Source of the DNA: Hypericum androsaemum
Lineage: Eukaryota > Streptophyta > Magnoliopsida > Malpighiales > Hypericaceae
DNA length: 64,000 nucleotides
Direction: 5' to 3'
Assembly (NCBI GenBank): GCA_963995505.1
Contig: OZ023190.1
Span: 18,408,092 to 18,472,091, forward strand
In this document: piece after piece, positions 43,424 through 56,509 of the stretch
Layout of the letters: every line of letters begins with the position of its first letter
How positions within the stretch are numbered: the first letter of the stretch is position 1
Made by a program: the position numbers and the translations under genes
The notes under the pieces: generated by a model
What the model saw: the letters and a program-made list of their open reading frames with translations, nothing else
Databases searched by the model: none
Told to the model about the DNA's origin: nothing

Positions 43424-43827
43424 ATACTAATGATGTGTCAAACGATCATACCGCATGTATGGTCTGATGGATACGGTGTCAGTAGTTAAGTATGAGGTGG
43501 GAAGATCGAGTCCTAACGACCGTCCAAGATCTGAAATTATGAAAATAATTTAAACCCACAATTTAATTTGAAAAAAAAAGATCATAACACATTGTATTGA
43601 AGTGAAAATTTTCCTTTAAGTAACGTTGGAGTGCTTAGTCCGCGGAACATACCATGTGTTGTGGAATCATAATATTTAATAATAAATTATGAAAATTTTA
43701 TTGCTAAACAAAAGAAAATTTTTATGATTACAAATTATTCATATCTCACCACTAGCTCATCCACTAACGAGAAGTGGTAAATCAGATAGGCCTAGTCCAA
43801 AACTATCACACAAGTCACGCAGTAGTG
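43424..43827. other. Spacer, no gene
   Basis: AT-rich sequence between the solo LTR and the hAT element; nothing recognised. Confidence 0.4.
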
Positions 43828-43835
43828 AAGGAGCG

Positions 43836-44762
43836 TAGGGGTGTGCATTCGGGATATCCCGAATACCGAATACCGAATATTCTGAATACCGAATAGCTAA
43901 AAAAATCCATACCGATCCTGAAATTTATTTCGGTATTCGGTATGATATCAAATTAAATTCGGTATTATTCGGGATATACCGAATTTTCCTTGGGCAGCCG
44001 AAGATATACTTGTTGTTAGGAGAAAAATGCATCAAGGATTAATTCTAGACAAGATTATTTTAAAAAACCTACCAAGAAATGCCAAGAGGGTTCTTAATTT
44101 CATCACAGGAAGCACAAAAAAAAGCATCAAGAATCAAGAGTACACAAGAAGAAGATAATCACAAGCAAGTACGCTTCTTCTTCTCAAACCAGAGGCATCA
44201 CAAGAAGAAGCAAGCATCAACGGAAGTAATACCCATGGAAGGCTAAGAGGAAAAAAATTCCCAAATTAAAAATCCTAAATTATTTTTCCAAATTTGAAAT
44301 CCTAAATCTATCTAGAGTTGGAAGAGGGGCGAGAGGTGGGGGCACCCGCGTCGTTGGTGTTGGTAGCCGCGACGGTGGTGGTGGCCAGTGGGAGAGAGGC
44401 TGAAGTCGCAAGTGAAATCTGTGAACCCTTTGGTTTTTTTTGTGGATCGAGACACACAGAGAGGAGGGGGAGAGAGGAAAGAGAGAAAGGAGGGGGAGGA
44501 GGGGCGTTCTCTCGAGTGGGATTAGTGGGTTTTTCCCTTATATATAAAGTTTGGTAAAATTATACTTTAGTACTTCGAGATTTTTGGTATTACCGAAATA
44601 ATACCGGGATATACCGAATTTCTACCGAATACCGAAACTCCCGAAATTTTCTAAAAACTCCTGCCGAATTAAATCCCGAATCCCGAACTCCCGATCCCAA
44701 ACTCCCGAATACCGAAAAAAATTTGGTAATACCGAATACCGAATACCGTTTGCACACCCCTA
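43836..44762. mobile_element. hAT-type non-autonomous element with AATACCG repeat arms
   Basis: Termini TAGGGGTGTGCA (left) and its inverse at the right, with a perfect 8-bp duplication AAGGAGCG (43,828-43,835 and 44,763-44,770): both are hAT hallmarks. Behind each terminus lie clusters of CGGTATTCGGTAT / ATACCGAATACCGAA, inverted relative to each other. The middle (about 44,000-44,540) is unrelated; a GA-rich plus-strand frame there is not convincing. No hAT transposase motif. Confidence 0.88.
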
Positions 44763-44899
44763 AAGGAGCGTCCCCTGCCTGTTAGAAACGTGGGACACAA
44801 AAACTACCTACTTCTACATGCAAGGTAGTCAAGAAGAGTGTCCACCAGTTATCAGGCACACAAAACACTAGCCTATTTCCCTAGCCTACAAGTGTTTTA

Positions 44900-45625
44900 C
44901 AATTTGGACAAGGGGTGACCAAAAAATTCCATATCCGATTTGTTTTTCGGATTCGAATTCGAATAATTTTATATTCGGATTCGGAATCAGATTATTTCGA
45001 AATCGGATAGAAAAATCATAAATTTGGATTATCCGTATATCCAAAATATAAATCTAACTTAAAATATTCCATATGGGCTTGGGTTTTTTGTGCAAAAAGT
45101 ATATCTTGTATACCTTGTCTCTGATGTGTGCCGAAAACTAAAGTCACCTACTCACCAAACCCTCAGAAAATTACAGTCGCCTCCAAGCTCTCATCCTCGT
45201 GACCTCGTTCATCTCTGCCCTCTTGCCGGCTGCCATCCTCCTCGTCTCTGGCCCCCCTTAGCTTATCTATGCTACAAAGCTCGTCTCAACTTCTTGTCTC
45301 TGTTTTTTTGTTGTGTTTGGGCTGTTTTGGTTTTTGCCTTTACTACGTTGATATATAGCTATAGGTATTAATTCTTGTTGATTCACTTTGGTTTTTTGGG
45401 TTTTGGCTGTGCGTTGGTTTCCATTGTGGTTCAATGTGATTATCTTATATCTTAAAATTCAGATAATTCGGATTTTCCGTATCCAAAAATTTTAAATTTT
45501 AGATAATACACTATTTGGATTCAAATTCAAATCATAAAATTGTAATTTCGAATATTTCAAATAATAATAAATTTGAATAATTCAAATTCACATAATCTCA
45601 ATGTTCACCTCACTTGCCCGCATAC
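44900..45625. mobile_element. Probable decayed hAT-like element with ATTCGAAT-rich arms
   Basis: It begins near AAGGGGTGACCAAAAAATTCC and ends near TGTTCACCTCACTTG, an imperfect inverted pair. As in the hAT element next to it, both arms are rich in short inverted motifs (CGGATTCGAATTCGAAT left; AATTCGGATTTTCCGTATCC right). No target duplication could be confirmed. The middle shows open frames without recognisable content. Confidence 0.4.
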
Positions 45626-46923
45626 AAACGTTGTGGAATCAAATTAACACCAAACGCATCCATGATTAGGCCATTTTTATTAGCTGGAGTTTGCATTTTC
45701 ATAGTGGGTGTGGGCCCGGGGGTCATCTGACACTAATGGCAGTTGGGAAATTGCCATGGTTGGTTAAGATAGGAACAAGAATGGGTTATGTGGTGGGCCA
45801 TGGGTTATTAATTGTTGGATTCACAGATCTTATATAAGGGAGGCCACCGACTTGTTAGATTCCTATCCAGAAAAGTGCAACGGCCATAGGTTAGATTATT
45901 GAGCAAAGGAGTCATTCTATTAGGAAATTTTTGTTGCTTTCTAAAAGATTAATGTATTCGACACAAATTTAAATTAATTAATTTATGAGGATATCTGTTT
46001 TTAAGAAACACAAAGAAACAAATATACGTCGCAATGATACCAGGCTTTACAGCTTGTATTATACGGTGGTGGCCAACCGGACACCCCAAATATAACATCC
46101 ATGTGCCTGTGACTCAGGATCTAGTTGCAACAAATGGGTCGATAATTGTAATTAACGTTTAGGAATAAAGTTTAAAAAATTTGAGGTGCAAAAATCTACT
46201 GCCAAAGAATTTGTAACCCAACCTAAGAAGTTCAAAGTTCAAATCATGACATTGTCATGATGTAAAATTTACTTTAAAAAAAAATTAGTTATGAAATATA
46301 TTACGTTTGTAACCTATTTGCTTGAATATTTCAAGCACGATAAACAACATCTTTTGTTACGGGTAATATTTTGAGATATTTGCTGAAAAAGAATGAGAAG
46401 TTTTGGAGACTCCACACTACTAAATTAGTTGGCGAATCATTGAAAGCAGGTAATGGGTCGACTCCATAATTTTTTTAAGTTTTATTAACTTTTTTACCTA
46501 TTTCAAATATATATATATATTTTACATATTTCGGAAATATATATGTATATTTTACATATTCCAAAAAAAAGTCCCGAACTTGTCAAAAGGGAATCGCGTA
46601 TTTACTATTTACGATCCAAGAGGGAAAAAAATCCATGTGGGTGGTTTTTGTAACCTTAAATAAAACCACCAACAGGAGCCCACTTGAACAAATTGCCGCC
46701 TTGGGGCCCACCCAGTCTGTCATAAAGTAGTTTTAGGCAATATACAAATAATTGAATACAGGAACTACGAAGTAAGTAAGATCACATTTAAAATTTATTT
46801 CTTTTACGTGGAATCCATAAACAATCTTTTCGCCTTTTCGAACAGAATTTTTTTTGGCTTATCCGCTGCACGACAGAAATGCTCAATTATTCTAATATAA
46901 TATAATAAAATATCCGCAATGTA
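45626..46923. other. Spacer, no gene
   Basis: No supported gene. CTTATATAAG at about 45,830 resembles a TATA box but is followed by no credible frame. An (AT)n-rich patch with TTTTACATATTTC repeats lies at 46,500-46,565. Confidence 0.4.
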
Positions 46924-47049
46924 ATTATTTGAGAGTTCAAATTTAGTGGGGACATGTGGTAATCTCCACTGAAAGGGATAGGGGTAATATTAGAAATATA
47001 ATAATTAAAAAAATATCAGCAAAATAATACAATTTATGAAAATACAAGT

Positions 47050-48262
47050 ATGGAAATATTGGTTTCCATTTTCTCGGATATTGGTTTCCATCTTCTATGC
47101 TATTGGTTTCATTCTTCTATGCTATTGGCTTCATTCTACTATGATATTAGTTTACATCTTCTATGTTATTGGTTTCATTCTAATATGACATTGATTTCAT
47201 TTTACTATGATATTGGTTTCCATCTTCTATGTTATTAGTTTCATTCTACTATGACATTGGTTTCATTCTACTATGTGTTGGAGCGGAAAATTAATTCTCG
47301 GATTTGTTTGACCATGCTCAGTAAAATAGACGTATCTTTCTACTCGTATATCCGATTGATACAATTCCAAAAGCAACAAAAAGATAAAATACAGATCTAG
47401 AACTTTCTAGTTTGTGACTTCTCCAAATTCGGCGCAGAAAGAGGTCAGACTTGGGTCGGAAGTTTCGGGAGTAGATTTTCTCCTTATTAGGCTGCGGATC
47501 TGCTGAACCTATTTTGGTAAAAATGCCGTAACTTTCTCCTCAAGTATTGGATTGATACGATTCCAAAAGTCACAGAAGGAGAAGACAGAGATCTATAACT
47601 TTGTTGTTTATGACTTTTCCAAATTCAGCATGAAAAATGGTCAAATATGGGTTGGAAGTTTCGGGCAGTTTAAGTTTTCCTTATTAGGCCGAGGCTATGT
47701 TAAGTTTTCTTGTTTGAAAACGGCCTAGGGTTTTTCTATGAGGCTGGGGCGAGCTTGTTCTATATAAGGAGAGCTAGGTACAGGCATGAAGAACACACAA
47801 ACCAAACACCAAATTCTTAGCTTCTTAGCTTTTATCTTAGCTTTATCTTATGTAGTTTTGTAGCTTTTATCTTTATGTTTTTTCCTTCCCCTTCTCCCCC
47901 ATATGTTCAATAAAGTTCTTGCTCTTCTACCAATTCTTTTCTCTTCTATCTATTCTAATCTTTATCTTCTCTTCTCTTTTCTCATATTTCTTCTATTTCT
48001 CTCTTTCGTTTGAATCACTCTTGGGACGACCACTCCGGACCCGTTCTAAAGATCGTTTCTGACGTTCTACCATAATTTATTTGCAACACTATGATATTCG
48101 TTTCATTCCACCGTGATATTGGTTTTCATCTTCTTCAATATTGGTATCCCATTATAAGTAAAAATGTATACCATTTGAATGTATTGGTTTCATTCTTCTC
48201 GAATATTGATTTCATTCTTCTCGAATATTGGTATCATTCTACTTTAATATTGGTATCATTCA
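47050..48262 (+). repeat. ATTGGTTTC minisatellite of copy 2, split by a solo LTR
   Basis: About ten units at 47,057-47,275 and about seven more degenerate ones at 48,089-48,262 (GATATTGGTTTTCATC and variants). It is more diverged than the array in copy 1. The LTR at 47,276-48,088 sits within one unit. Confidence 0.85.
47276..48088 (+). mobile_element. Solo LTR, 813 bp, inside the minisatellite
   Basis: TGTTGGAGCGG...TTTGCAACA with a perfect 5-bp duplication CTATG (47,271-47,275 and 48,089-48,093), itself part of a minisatellite unit. TATATAAG at 47,761-47,768 and an AATAAAG near 47,910 fit an LTR in plus orientation. The end resembles that of the solo LTR at 42,158 (TTGGGACGACCACTCCGG). Confidence 0.9.
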
Positions 48263-48514
48263 TCTATGAATTTTTGCTAGAAATTTAAGCACTAAGTTCA
48301 AACAACAAACAAACACCAACATAAAGTTCCAATCTTTAAATACAAAATCATCAGAACCACATGAAATCGACCAATCCAGCAATAATCAAAGTCGAAACAG
48401 CATATGAGTCATTTCTTTTGGACCAAATAATCAACAAAAAAGCTGGTGAAAAAAATCCAAAAAAAGGATTAAATAAAAGAGGGAATGAGACTTCAAAAAA
48501 AATGAACGGGGACG

Positions 48515-49772
48515 AGCTCATAACTTTTCGTAACCACCCCTAAGATTTTCTTACTGAATGATCTTTCCATGTATTCTTAGAACATATTAGAGTAATATTA
48601 TTTAATTACTCATGCTCCGTATTAATCTTACTTTGATAAACAATAAGTAACTATAAATAAAGGAAGTTAGTTTACCTTTCCTATTCTTTCTCCCGGTAAG
48701 TATTTCTTTCCCTTTTTGTTCTTTTTTTTTCGGTCCCTTCTTCTGTTTCTTCAAACCAACGTTACTTACTGTTATTTCTAATTTACTTGTTACTTCCTTA
48801 GCTGGAATGGAATGGCTTATCCTTTTATATCACATGTAGGAAAAAGTTTTGGTGGCATTTCAATGAGATGCCACGTTTGTCTACTTGTCTCTTATCACGA
48901 TTTAATACTTAAATATTTTATAGTCCTAATTTTCTTAAGGTTATCTTTTATTTTATTTCCCCTTTGTTATTAGTCGTTGTTTTCCTTGCTGACTTCATTT
49001 TGAGCTTATCTAAACAACCTCTTTTACCTTACGTTTATCTAGGTTATTTTCTGGTCCTTTACTGTCTAACATTCATGATGGTTCTAACTTTTACCTCATG
49101 TTACTTAATTTATCCGATACTCAGCTCATTTTATAATATATATATTTCATGACCATTTCTAATAATTGCCACGTTCGCAATTCTATCATTTTTTTCCTTA
49201 TCCAACCCTACAAGCTAAAATTCAGCTAGCTCTTAATCCGTCTCAGAACTATTTACAAATCTTGTCACTCGACAGCTAAATATACTTTACTTAATTTATC
49301 GAACTTAATATGGCTAATCATCATATTGAATAGTAAATTCAAAATTTAGGTTAACTTAAATAAAATTACATAACAAATATTTCCAATACTGATAAAATCA
49401 GACCTATATCAGAGCACCGTAAATTCTTAATTTATTTCGGCAAGATTATTTCATTAGAATCACCTAATTTGAAGTCCCGATGAGGAAGCTACGACTATTT
49501 TACCAAACGACGACAGACTACGCCTAAACCCTTCCAAAATCAACCTTATTTCCAAAATCAACCTTATTATGTTGTAACAAATGTGGTTGAACGGTATGGG
49601 TATCACAAAAGGTAAACTAACTTCCTTTATTTATAGTTACTTATTGTTTATCAAAGTTAGATTAATACAGAGCATGAGTAATTAAATAATACCACTCTAA
49701 TATGTTCTAAGAATACATGGAAAGATCATACAGTAAGAAAATCTTAGGGGTGGTTACGAAAAGTTATGAGCT
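48515..49772. repeat. Inverted repeat with 165-bp arms around a 928-bp core
   Basis: Arms 48,515-48,679 and 49,608-49,772 are reverse complements with few differences (AGCTCATAACTTTTCGTAAC outward, TTAGTTTACCTTT inward). The last 154 bases of the core (49,454-49,607) are an almost exact direct copy of 50,470-50,623, which is the outer part of the Gypsy 3' LTR. So part of the core is LTR-derived; how the arms arose is unclear. Confidence 0.75.
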
Positions 49773-50082
49773 TGAGGACTGAACTTTATTAGGCACGGAA
49801 ATAAAATCACAGGAAGGAAAAAGAAGACATGAAACCGAGAGCAAGTAGGAAGAAAAGAAAGTAATATATTTCGTATAACTATTATGGAACGGGTTAAGTA
49901 TTTTCATGAACCATGGTGATAGCAATTGTAAACAAAAGGAAAGTGAGTATTTAATGGATCTAATGATAGTGGTTTATGTTATTTTGACTAGTTAATCGAC
50001 GTTTGAATCCGAGTGCCACGAGTTGTAAAACGAAGCAAGGAGCTTCTCTTTGAATGGTTTGAGCAACCATTGTCTTGTAAGT

Positions 50083-50623
50083 GGATATTCTTTGTAACAT
50101 GTGTTTAGTTAACTAGACGTGGGTGATGTGCTTTATTTGATGTACTTTTGAATGATATGAAATGTGGTATTGGTTTGGTTTTGGTCTATTTGATATTTGA
50201 GGTTGCTTTTGGATTGTCTGTGTATGTATGTGAATTTTGAAAAGTTTGGCATATGATTTGTGTGATGGCGGATGATGAGGCCTACCCGTGACCAACCGGG
50301 GATGTTGGCATATGTGCACATATTCTGAGGATACATTGGATATATATGATATTTGGCTGGCGGAGTTAGTTTCTGATGGCGCCTTTAAGATATGGTATCC
50401 TCGTGTCAGAGTGGAACACAAAACTCAAATAATAAAATTATGGATCTAGGTGTTATGAATCCAGACAAATTAGAATCACCTAATTTGAAGTCCCGATGAG
50501 GAAGCTACGACTATTTTACCAAACGACGACAGACTACGCCTAAACCCTTCCAAAATTAACCTTATTTCCAAAATCAACCTTATTATGTTGTAACAAATGT
50601 GGTTGAACGGTATGGGTATCACA
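50083..50623 (-). repeat. Gypsy 3' LTR, partial (minus strand)
   Basis: On the minus strand the LTR starts TGTGATACCCATACC at 50,623 directly after a purine tract (AAGGAGGGGAGAC). Positions 50,083-50,425 are a near-identical direct copy of 55,609-55,955 in the other LTR. The distal end is not resolved, since the expected final GGTCATGACA is absent. Confidence 0.7.
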
Positions 50624-53600
50624 GTCTCCCCTCCTTATAAAATTTGGTCCCCGAATTTGCTTAACGAAAGGTTAACTTACTTGTCATACAAATAGATGTG
50701 GGTACTTGGTTTTCATCAGTTCCTCCATTTCCCAAGTTGTCTCAGCCAAGGAACGATTTTTCCATTCAACCTTGACCATCGGAAGCTCTCTATTCCAAAG
50801 CTTTCTAACTTCATGATCTAATATTCTTATTGAATTCTCTTAATATGTCAAATCTCCACTTGTCTCTACTATCTGTGGCTCCAAAATATGAGTAGGATCG
50901 TGCAAGTATCGCTTAAGCATGGAGACATGGAACACTGGATGAATATGTGACAAGGATCGTGGTAAAGCCAATCGATATGCCACTGGTCCAACTTGCTCCA
51001 AAATCTCAAATAGGCCAATATATCTAGGACTGAGTTTTCCCCTTCTCCCAAACCTCATTGTTCCCTTCATAGGTGAAACCTTGAGAAAAATATGTAGTCG
51101 CACATCAAACTCGATATCCTTTCGTCTCTTGTCTGAGTATGACTTTTGCCGACTCTGGGCTGTTTTCAACCTTTGTCGAATCAACTGTATCTTCTCATTG
51201 GTTTCTTGTACTAAGTCATTGCCCAATAGTTGTTTCTCACCAACCTCATTCCAACATAACAGAGATCTACATTTTCTTCCATACAAAACTTCATATGGAG
51301 CCATCTTGATACTTGAATGGTAGCTATTATTATAAGCAAACTCCATCAATGGCAAATAACGATCCCAACTTCCTCCAAAATCAATGACACAAATTCGCAT
51401 CATATCTTCCAATATCTGAATAACACGCTCAGACTAGCCATCTGTTTGAGGATGAAAGGCCGTACTTAAATCCAAACGAGTTCCCATAGCCTCCTGAAAT
51501 TGCCCTCAAAACCTTGATGTGAAATGAGTTCCACGATCAGATACAATTGAAACTAGTACACCATGAAGGCAAATAATTTCATCCATAAATATATGAGCAA
51601 ACCTACTTGCATCATATGTACTCTTTATTGGTAGGAAATGTGAAGATTTTGTCAATCTGTCCACAATAACCCATACTGCATCATAACATTTGGAAGTAGT
51701 TGGAAGTCCTACTAACAAATCCATTGTTATCTGCTCCCACTTCCACATTGGAATCTCAAGAGGTTGTAGTAATCCAGAAGGTCTCTGATGCTCTGCTTTT
51801 ACCTGTTGACAAGTCAGACACTTCGAAACAAACTTTGCAATGTCCTTTTTCATACCTTGCCACCAATAATTGCATCTCAAATCATGGTACATTTTTGTAG
51901 ATCCAGGGTGCATACTGTAGACCGCTCGGTGTGCCTGAGTCAATAATTCCTTTCTTAGATCTCCAACATCAGGGACAACCACTCGAGAACCAAAATACAA
52001 GATATCATTAGCACTAAGTCGAAATTTAGGTAATTCACCCTGCTCAACTTATTCCATCATCACAATAATCTCTGGATCCTCCCATTGCAATTCCATAACC
52101 CGTCCTCGTAAGGTAGGTCTCATATGCATCTCTGCTAGAAACTTTGGCTGAATTAAGGATTTGCGACTTAAAGCATCAGCTACCACATTAGCTTTCCCAG
52201 GGTAATAGTTAATGGTGCAATCATAATCCTTAAGTAACTCCATCCACCTCCTCTGTCTTAAGTTTAAATCTCGTTGCTCAAAGATATACTTGAGGCTTTT
52301 ATGATCTGTATATATCTCAAACTTCTCACCATACAAGTAGTGCCTCCAAATCTTCAATGCAAACACAACTGCTGCCATTTCCAAATCATGGACTGGATAA
52401 TTCTCCTCATATTTCTTCAGTTGTCTAGAGGCATAAGCAATAATATTCTTGTGTTGCATAAGAACACATCCCAAACCCACTCTTGAAGCATCACAATAAA
52501 CTGAATATCCACCTGATCCTGAAGGTAGAACCAATACAGGTGCATGTGTTAATCGATCCTTCAATTCTTGGAAACTCTCTTCACACCTATCAGACCATTC
52601 ATACTTGGCATTTTTATGAGTTAGCCGAGTTAACGGTGCTGCCAAAGTAGAGAATCCTTTGACAAATCGTCGATAATACCCTGCTAAACCCAAAAAGCTG
52701 CGTATCTCAGTAATATTAGCTGGGGTAGGCCAATTCACAACAGCTTCCACCTTCTTTGGGTCAACTGACACTCCATCTTTAGACACCACATGTCCTAGAA
52801 AAGCTACACTTTGAAGCCAAAACTCACACTTTGAGAATTTAGCATATAGCTTTTTCTCTCGTAGCGTCTGCAACACTTGCCTAAGGTGTCTCTCACGATC
52901 CTCCTGGTCAATAGAGTAAATCAATATATCATTAATAAAAACAACCACAAACTAATCTAGGAAAGGCTTGAAATTCCAGTTCATCATATCCATAAAGGCA
53001 GCTGGGGCATTAGTCAATCCAAATGGCATAACCAAAAATTCATAATGCCATATCGAGTCCTGAATGCCGTCTTTGGAATGTCCACCTCTCTAATCTGCAA
53101 CTGATGATACCCCGATCTCAAGACAATCTTAGAAAACCATTTAGATCCCCGCAACTGATCAAACAAATCATCTATTCTCGGAAGAGGATATCGGTTGCGT
53201 ATTGTTACCTTATTCAGCTTTCGGTAGTCTATGCACAACCGTAAACTCTCATATTTCTTCTTCACAAATAGCACTGGGGCTCCCCAAGGAGAAACACTTG
53301 GCCTTATGTACCCTTTATTCAACAAATCTTGTAACTGATCTTTCAACTCTTTCATTTTAGCTGGAGCCATACGATAAGGTGGTATAGAGATTGATTCAAT
53401 TCCTGGTTCAAGATCAATACAAAATTTAATCTCCCTCTCTGGAGGTAAGCCTGGTAAATCCTCTGGAAATACATATGGGTACTCTCTCACAATAGGAACA
53501 TGATCCACCAAAACATCTTCTTTCTTTATTTCCTTTACCACAGCTAAATAGCTTGCACATCCTTTCCTTAGAAATTTGCTAGCTTTCATGTAAGAGATAA

Positions 53601-55442
53601 GCTTTACGGTAGTCACCTTTTTCTTACCCTGAAACTCAAACTCTGCCTCATCTGTGGGATGGAAAATGACCCTTTTTCTAAAATAATCCACTACTGCATG
53701 ATAAGTGGATAACAAATCCATACCCACTATTATATCAAAACCATCCATATCCAATATGTATAAATCAGCTGACAAGTCATGCCCACTAATTTGAATATTG
53801 CATGATCTAACAACTTCACAAACATACATAAACCCGCTCGAAGGAGTGGCAACAATCATTGACTCATCCAAACATACAGGCATAGCATCCAAACATTGAA
53901 CATATTGAGATGACACAAAAGAGTGTGTAGAACCCGAATCAAATAGAATGCGTGCATAAGATAATCCAATGGGAAGGTTACCTGACACTACAGTGTTACT
54001 AGCATCAGCATCTCTCCTAGTCAAAGTATACACTCTAGGCTGTGCACCGCCTCCTCCACTATCAGACTTAGGTCCCTCAATCCTCAAAGCTACTTCTCTT
54101 TGATCAAGTAGATTGCCCTGATGAACTTGTGGTTGAGGAAAGTGTTGTGTTGGCGGCCTAACTATCAAACTTGCCACTTGCTTACGCTGATCGATTGTAG
54201 GACAGTCTTTCACCAAGTGACCTTGCATACCACAGCGAAAACAAGCTCCTGTCCTTTTATAACAAATGTCTCCAGGATGTTGTTTACCACAACTTTGGCA
54301 TTTCCTGAAATTACTGGACTGGTTCTTACTGAATTGCTGACTACGAAAATCCTTCCCTCTACTAAATCTACCAACTGGTCCTCCACTCTTTGACGATACT
54401 GGCTGAATGTTGGTCCATCTCTCTTGCTGTCTAAAGCCTTGGTTGAAACTCCTTTGTGGTAGTTTTTCAAACTTCTGGAATTTTAGTTGACTTTGGACCA
54501 CTCGACGTCGCATCTCCAAGGTTCGAGCACAATCCACTGCAGCTGCATATGTCTCAAAACCACAAGGATACATAACTTTGAACATAGAATCATCAAGTCT
54601 ACGAATAAACCTCTTTACCTTCATCTCATCATCAGGAACCAGATGTTTTGCATATCGTGATAGATAAGTGAACCTCTCATCATATTGAGATACTGTCATC
54701 TCTGAAGTCTTCACCAATCACTCAAATTCAAAAGCTCGAGCATCTTTCAAACTCTCTGGTAAGAACCGATCCAACAAGGCCTTAGTAAAGATCTCCCAAG
54801 TCCATGCATATGATCCCTCATTCTGGAACCAAACTCCAGCCACACCTACCAACTTAAATGATGCCAACTCCACCATTCGCTCTTTATCATACTTTAAGAT
54901 TCTTCTCCTCTTCTCCATCTCATCGATGATACCTGAGGATCATCACTTAAGCCAGAAAATGTTGGTGGATTCAACTTCAAGAACTCACCCAAAGAGTCAT
55001 CTTTAGCAGCTAATGTAACATTCTGCTCTAATTGTATTTGCTGAGTAGCGATAAATTTCTCCATTGCTTTCATAACTCTGTCTACACCATCACCACCCTG
55101 CCTCTCCATCTCAGAAGTAGGAACAGTAGCAACAGGTGGTAGAATCTCATCTCTAGTGACCCTACCAGCGGTGGTGGCTTCACCTGGTGGTGTAGTTTCA
55201 GATGCAACATCCTTCCTCTAAACTTGGGAGCTTTCACCCTGCTCCCTAACCGTATCCATACCACTACGTGTAATGGTCATATCCTCCTATACAAATAAGT
55301 CAGAATTACGCATACCAAAGGACAACACAACAAAAGAGGTTCAAGGACAAGACAAATCCTATGCTCCATTATACATAACACATAATTCAAATAATAAGCT
55401 AGGCTCAAACCTAGTGCTCTGACCGAGCTCTGATACCAAGTC
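50624..55442 (-). mobile_element. Ty3/Gypsy chromovirus-type retrotransposon, internal region
   Basis: The primer-binding site complementary to initiator tRNA-Met (GCTCTGATACCA on plus, 55,427-55,438) lies next to the 5' LTR. Order on the minus strand is gag, protease, reverse transcriptase, RNase H, integrase, chromodomain, then purine tract. Reverse transcriptase before integrase defines Gypsy, and the C-terminal chromodomain places it with chromoviruses. Multiple stops show it is dead. Confidence 0.93.
50684..55280 (-). pseudogene. Gypsy gag-pol polyprotein, broken
   Basis: Gag starts at ATG 55,280 (MTITRSGMDT) with an early TAG. A further stop lies before 54,717. The zinc knuckle is [14 protein letters not shown] (about 54,245). 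The protease motif is [13 protein letters not shown]. In the reverse transcriptase the motif normally read KIDLRSGYHQ appears as [10 protein letters not shown], and the active-site box is FINDILIYS where FxDD is expected, so two catalytic aspartates are changed. RNase H ([30 protein letters not shown]) and integrase (CLTCQQVKAEHQRPSG, ITMDLLVGLP, IVSDRGTHFTSRF) follow. A TAA at 50,840 precedes the chromodomain (ILDHEVRKLWNRELPMVKVE, TTWEMEELM), which ends at 50,684. Confidence 0.92.
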
Positions 55443-55955
55443 TGTCATGACCCAAATTCGTGGTCGGTGACCGGCGCTAGATCATGTCAAACTTAATATA
55501 ATAAACCACAACCTAGCAAGCCTCAAATCATAAAACATCATTCTTATTACCAGGATTGTCAAAATATTTTTTTTCCACAACATTGTTTCTTCAAACAAAC
55601 AATGTTGAGGATATTCTTTGTAACATGTGTTTAGTTAACTAGACGTGGGTGATGTACTTTATTTGGTGTACTTTTGAATGATATGAAATATGGTATTGGT
55701 TTGGTTTTGGTCTATTTGATATTTGAGATTGCTTTTGGATTGTCTGTGTATGTATGTGAATTTTGAAAAGTTTGGCATATGATTTGTGTGATGGCGGATG
55801 ATGAGGTCTACCCGTGACCAACCGGGGATGTTGGCATATGTGCACATATTCTGAGGATACATTGGATATGTATACGATATGATATTTGACCGGCGGGGTT
55901 AGTTTCTGATGGCGCCTTTAAGATATGGTATCCTCGTGTCGGAGTGGGAGTGACA
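55443..55955 (-). repeat. Gypsy 5' LTR, partial (minus strand)
   Basis: It ends (on minus) GGTCATGACA at 55,443, two bases from the primer-binding site. Similarity with the other LTR runs 55,609-55,955 and stops where the first 170 or so bases should continue. The beginning of this LTR is therefore missing or replaced. Confidence 0.65.
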
Positions 55956-56509
55956 CTATCTAGACCTATCTGAAGTTCATCCGAATTGTGTTATATGTTC
56001 TGTGAAAGTCTATACTAAAATACCACATAAAGTACTTATTTGAGTAGATACTATTTTGACCTACAATAGTTTAAAGTGTTAATAATGGACGTGACAATGA
56101 CTTTGGGAGGAATAAAATATAGAATACACATTCGTAATTAGAAATCATGAATAAAAGTGAATTAAATAAGGATGGTGGAAAGAAAATGTTAGTATCTTGT
56201 GAAACAATTTTAATTGTATCAAATTAACTAAATATGACGTGGATATTTTCTATTCAAGAAATTCAATTAGTTTGTGTTGAAACTTTTGACAAAAAAATTG
56301 AAAATATAAGGACAATTAAAAAGAGATGATAAGTACGTAAGTAAAGCCTACATTTTAGCTAAGACATAATTATCGTATAAAACTAAAGTAACTAAGGTAA
56401 GAAAAAAAAAGATAAAGTTAACCAAATAAAATAGGATAAGTTAGAATTGAAAACAATAAAAAAAATCAACACAAGGAAATAAATGGAAACAAACGTGGCA
56501 AAGGAAAAT
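55956..56509. other. AT-rich sequence inside the Mutator-like element, no gene
   Basis: No recognisable coding or repeat structure. The terminal part of the host element resumes at about 56,510 (AATGGTGGAACCCTAATGAG, shared with 37,279). Confidence 0.4.

Noticed and set aside
44318..44557. 79-residue frame in the hAT element
   Set aside because: GA-rich low-complexity sequence inside a non-autonomous transposon, with no transposase motif.
45090..45371. 93-residue frame with a hydrophobic tail
   Set aside because: Lies inside a probable decayed hAT-like element and has no family match I can recognise.
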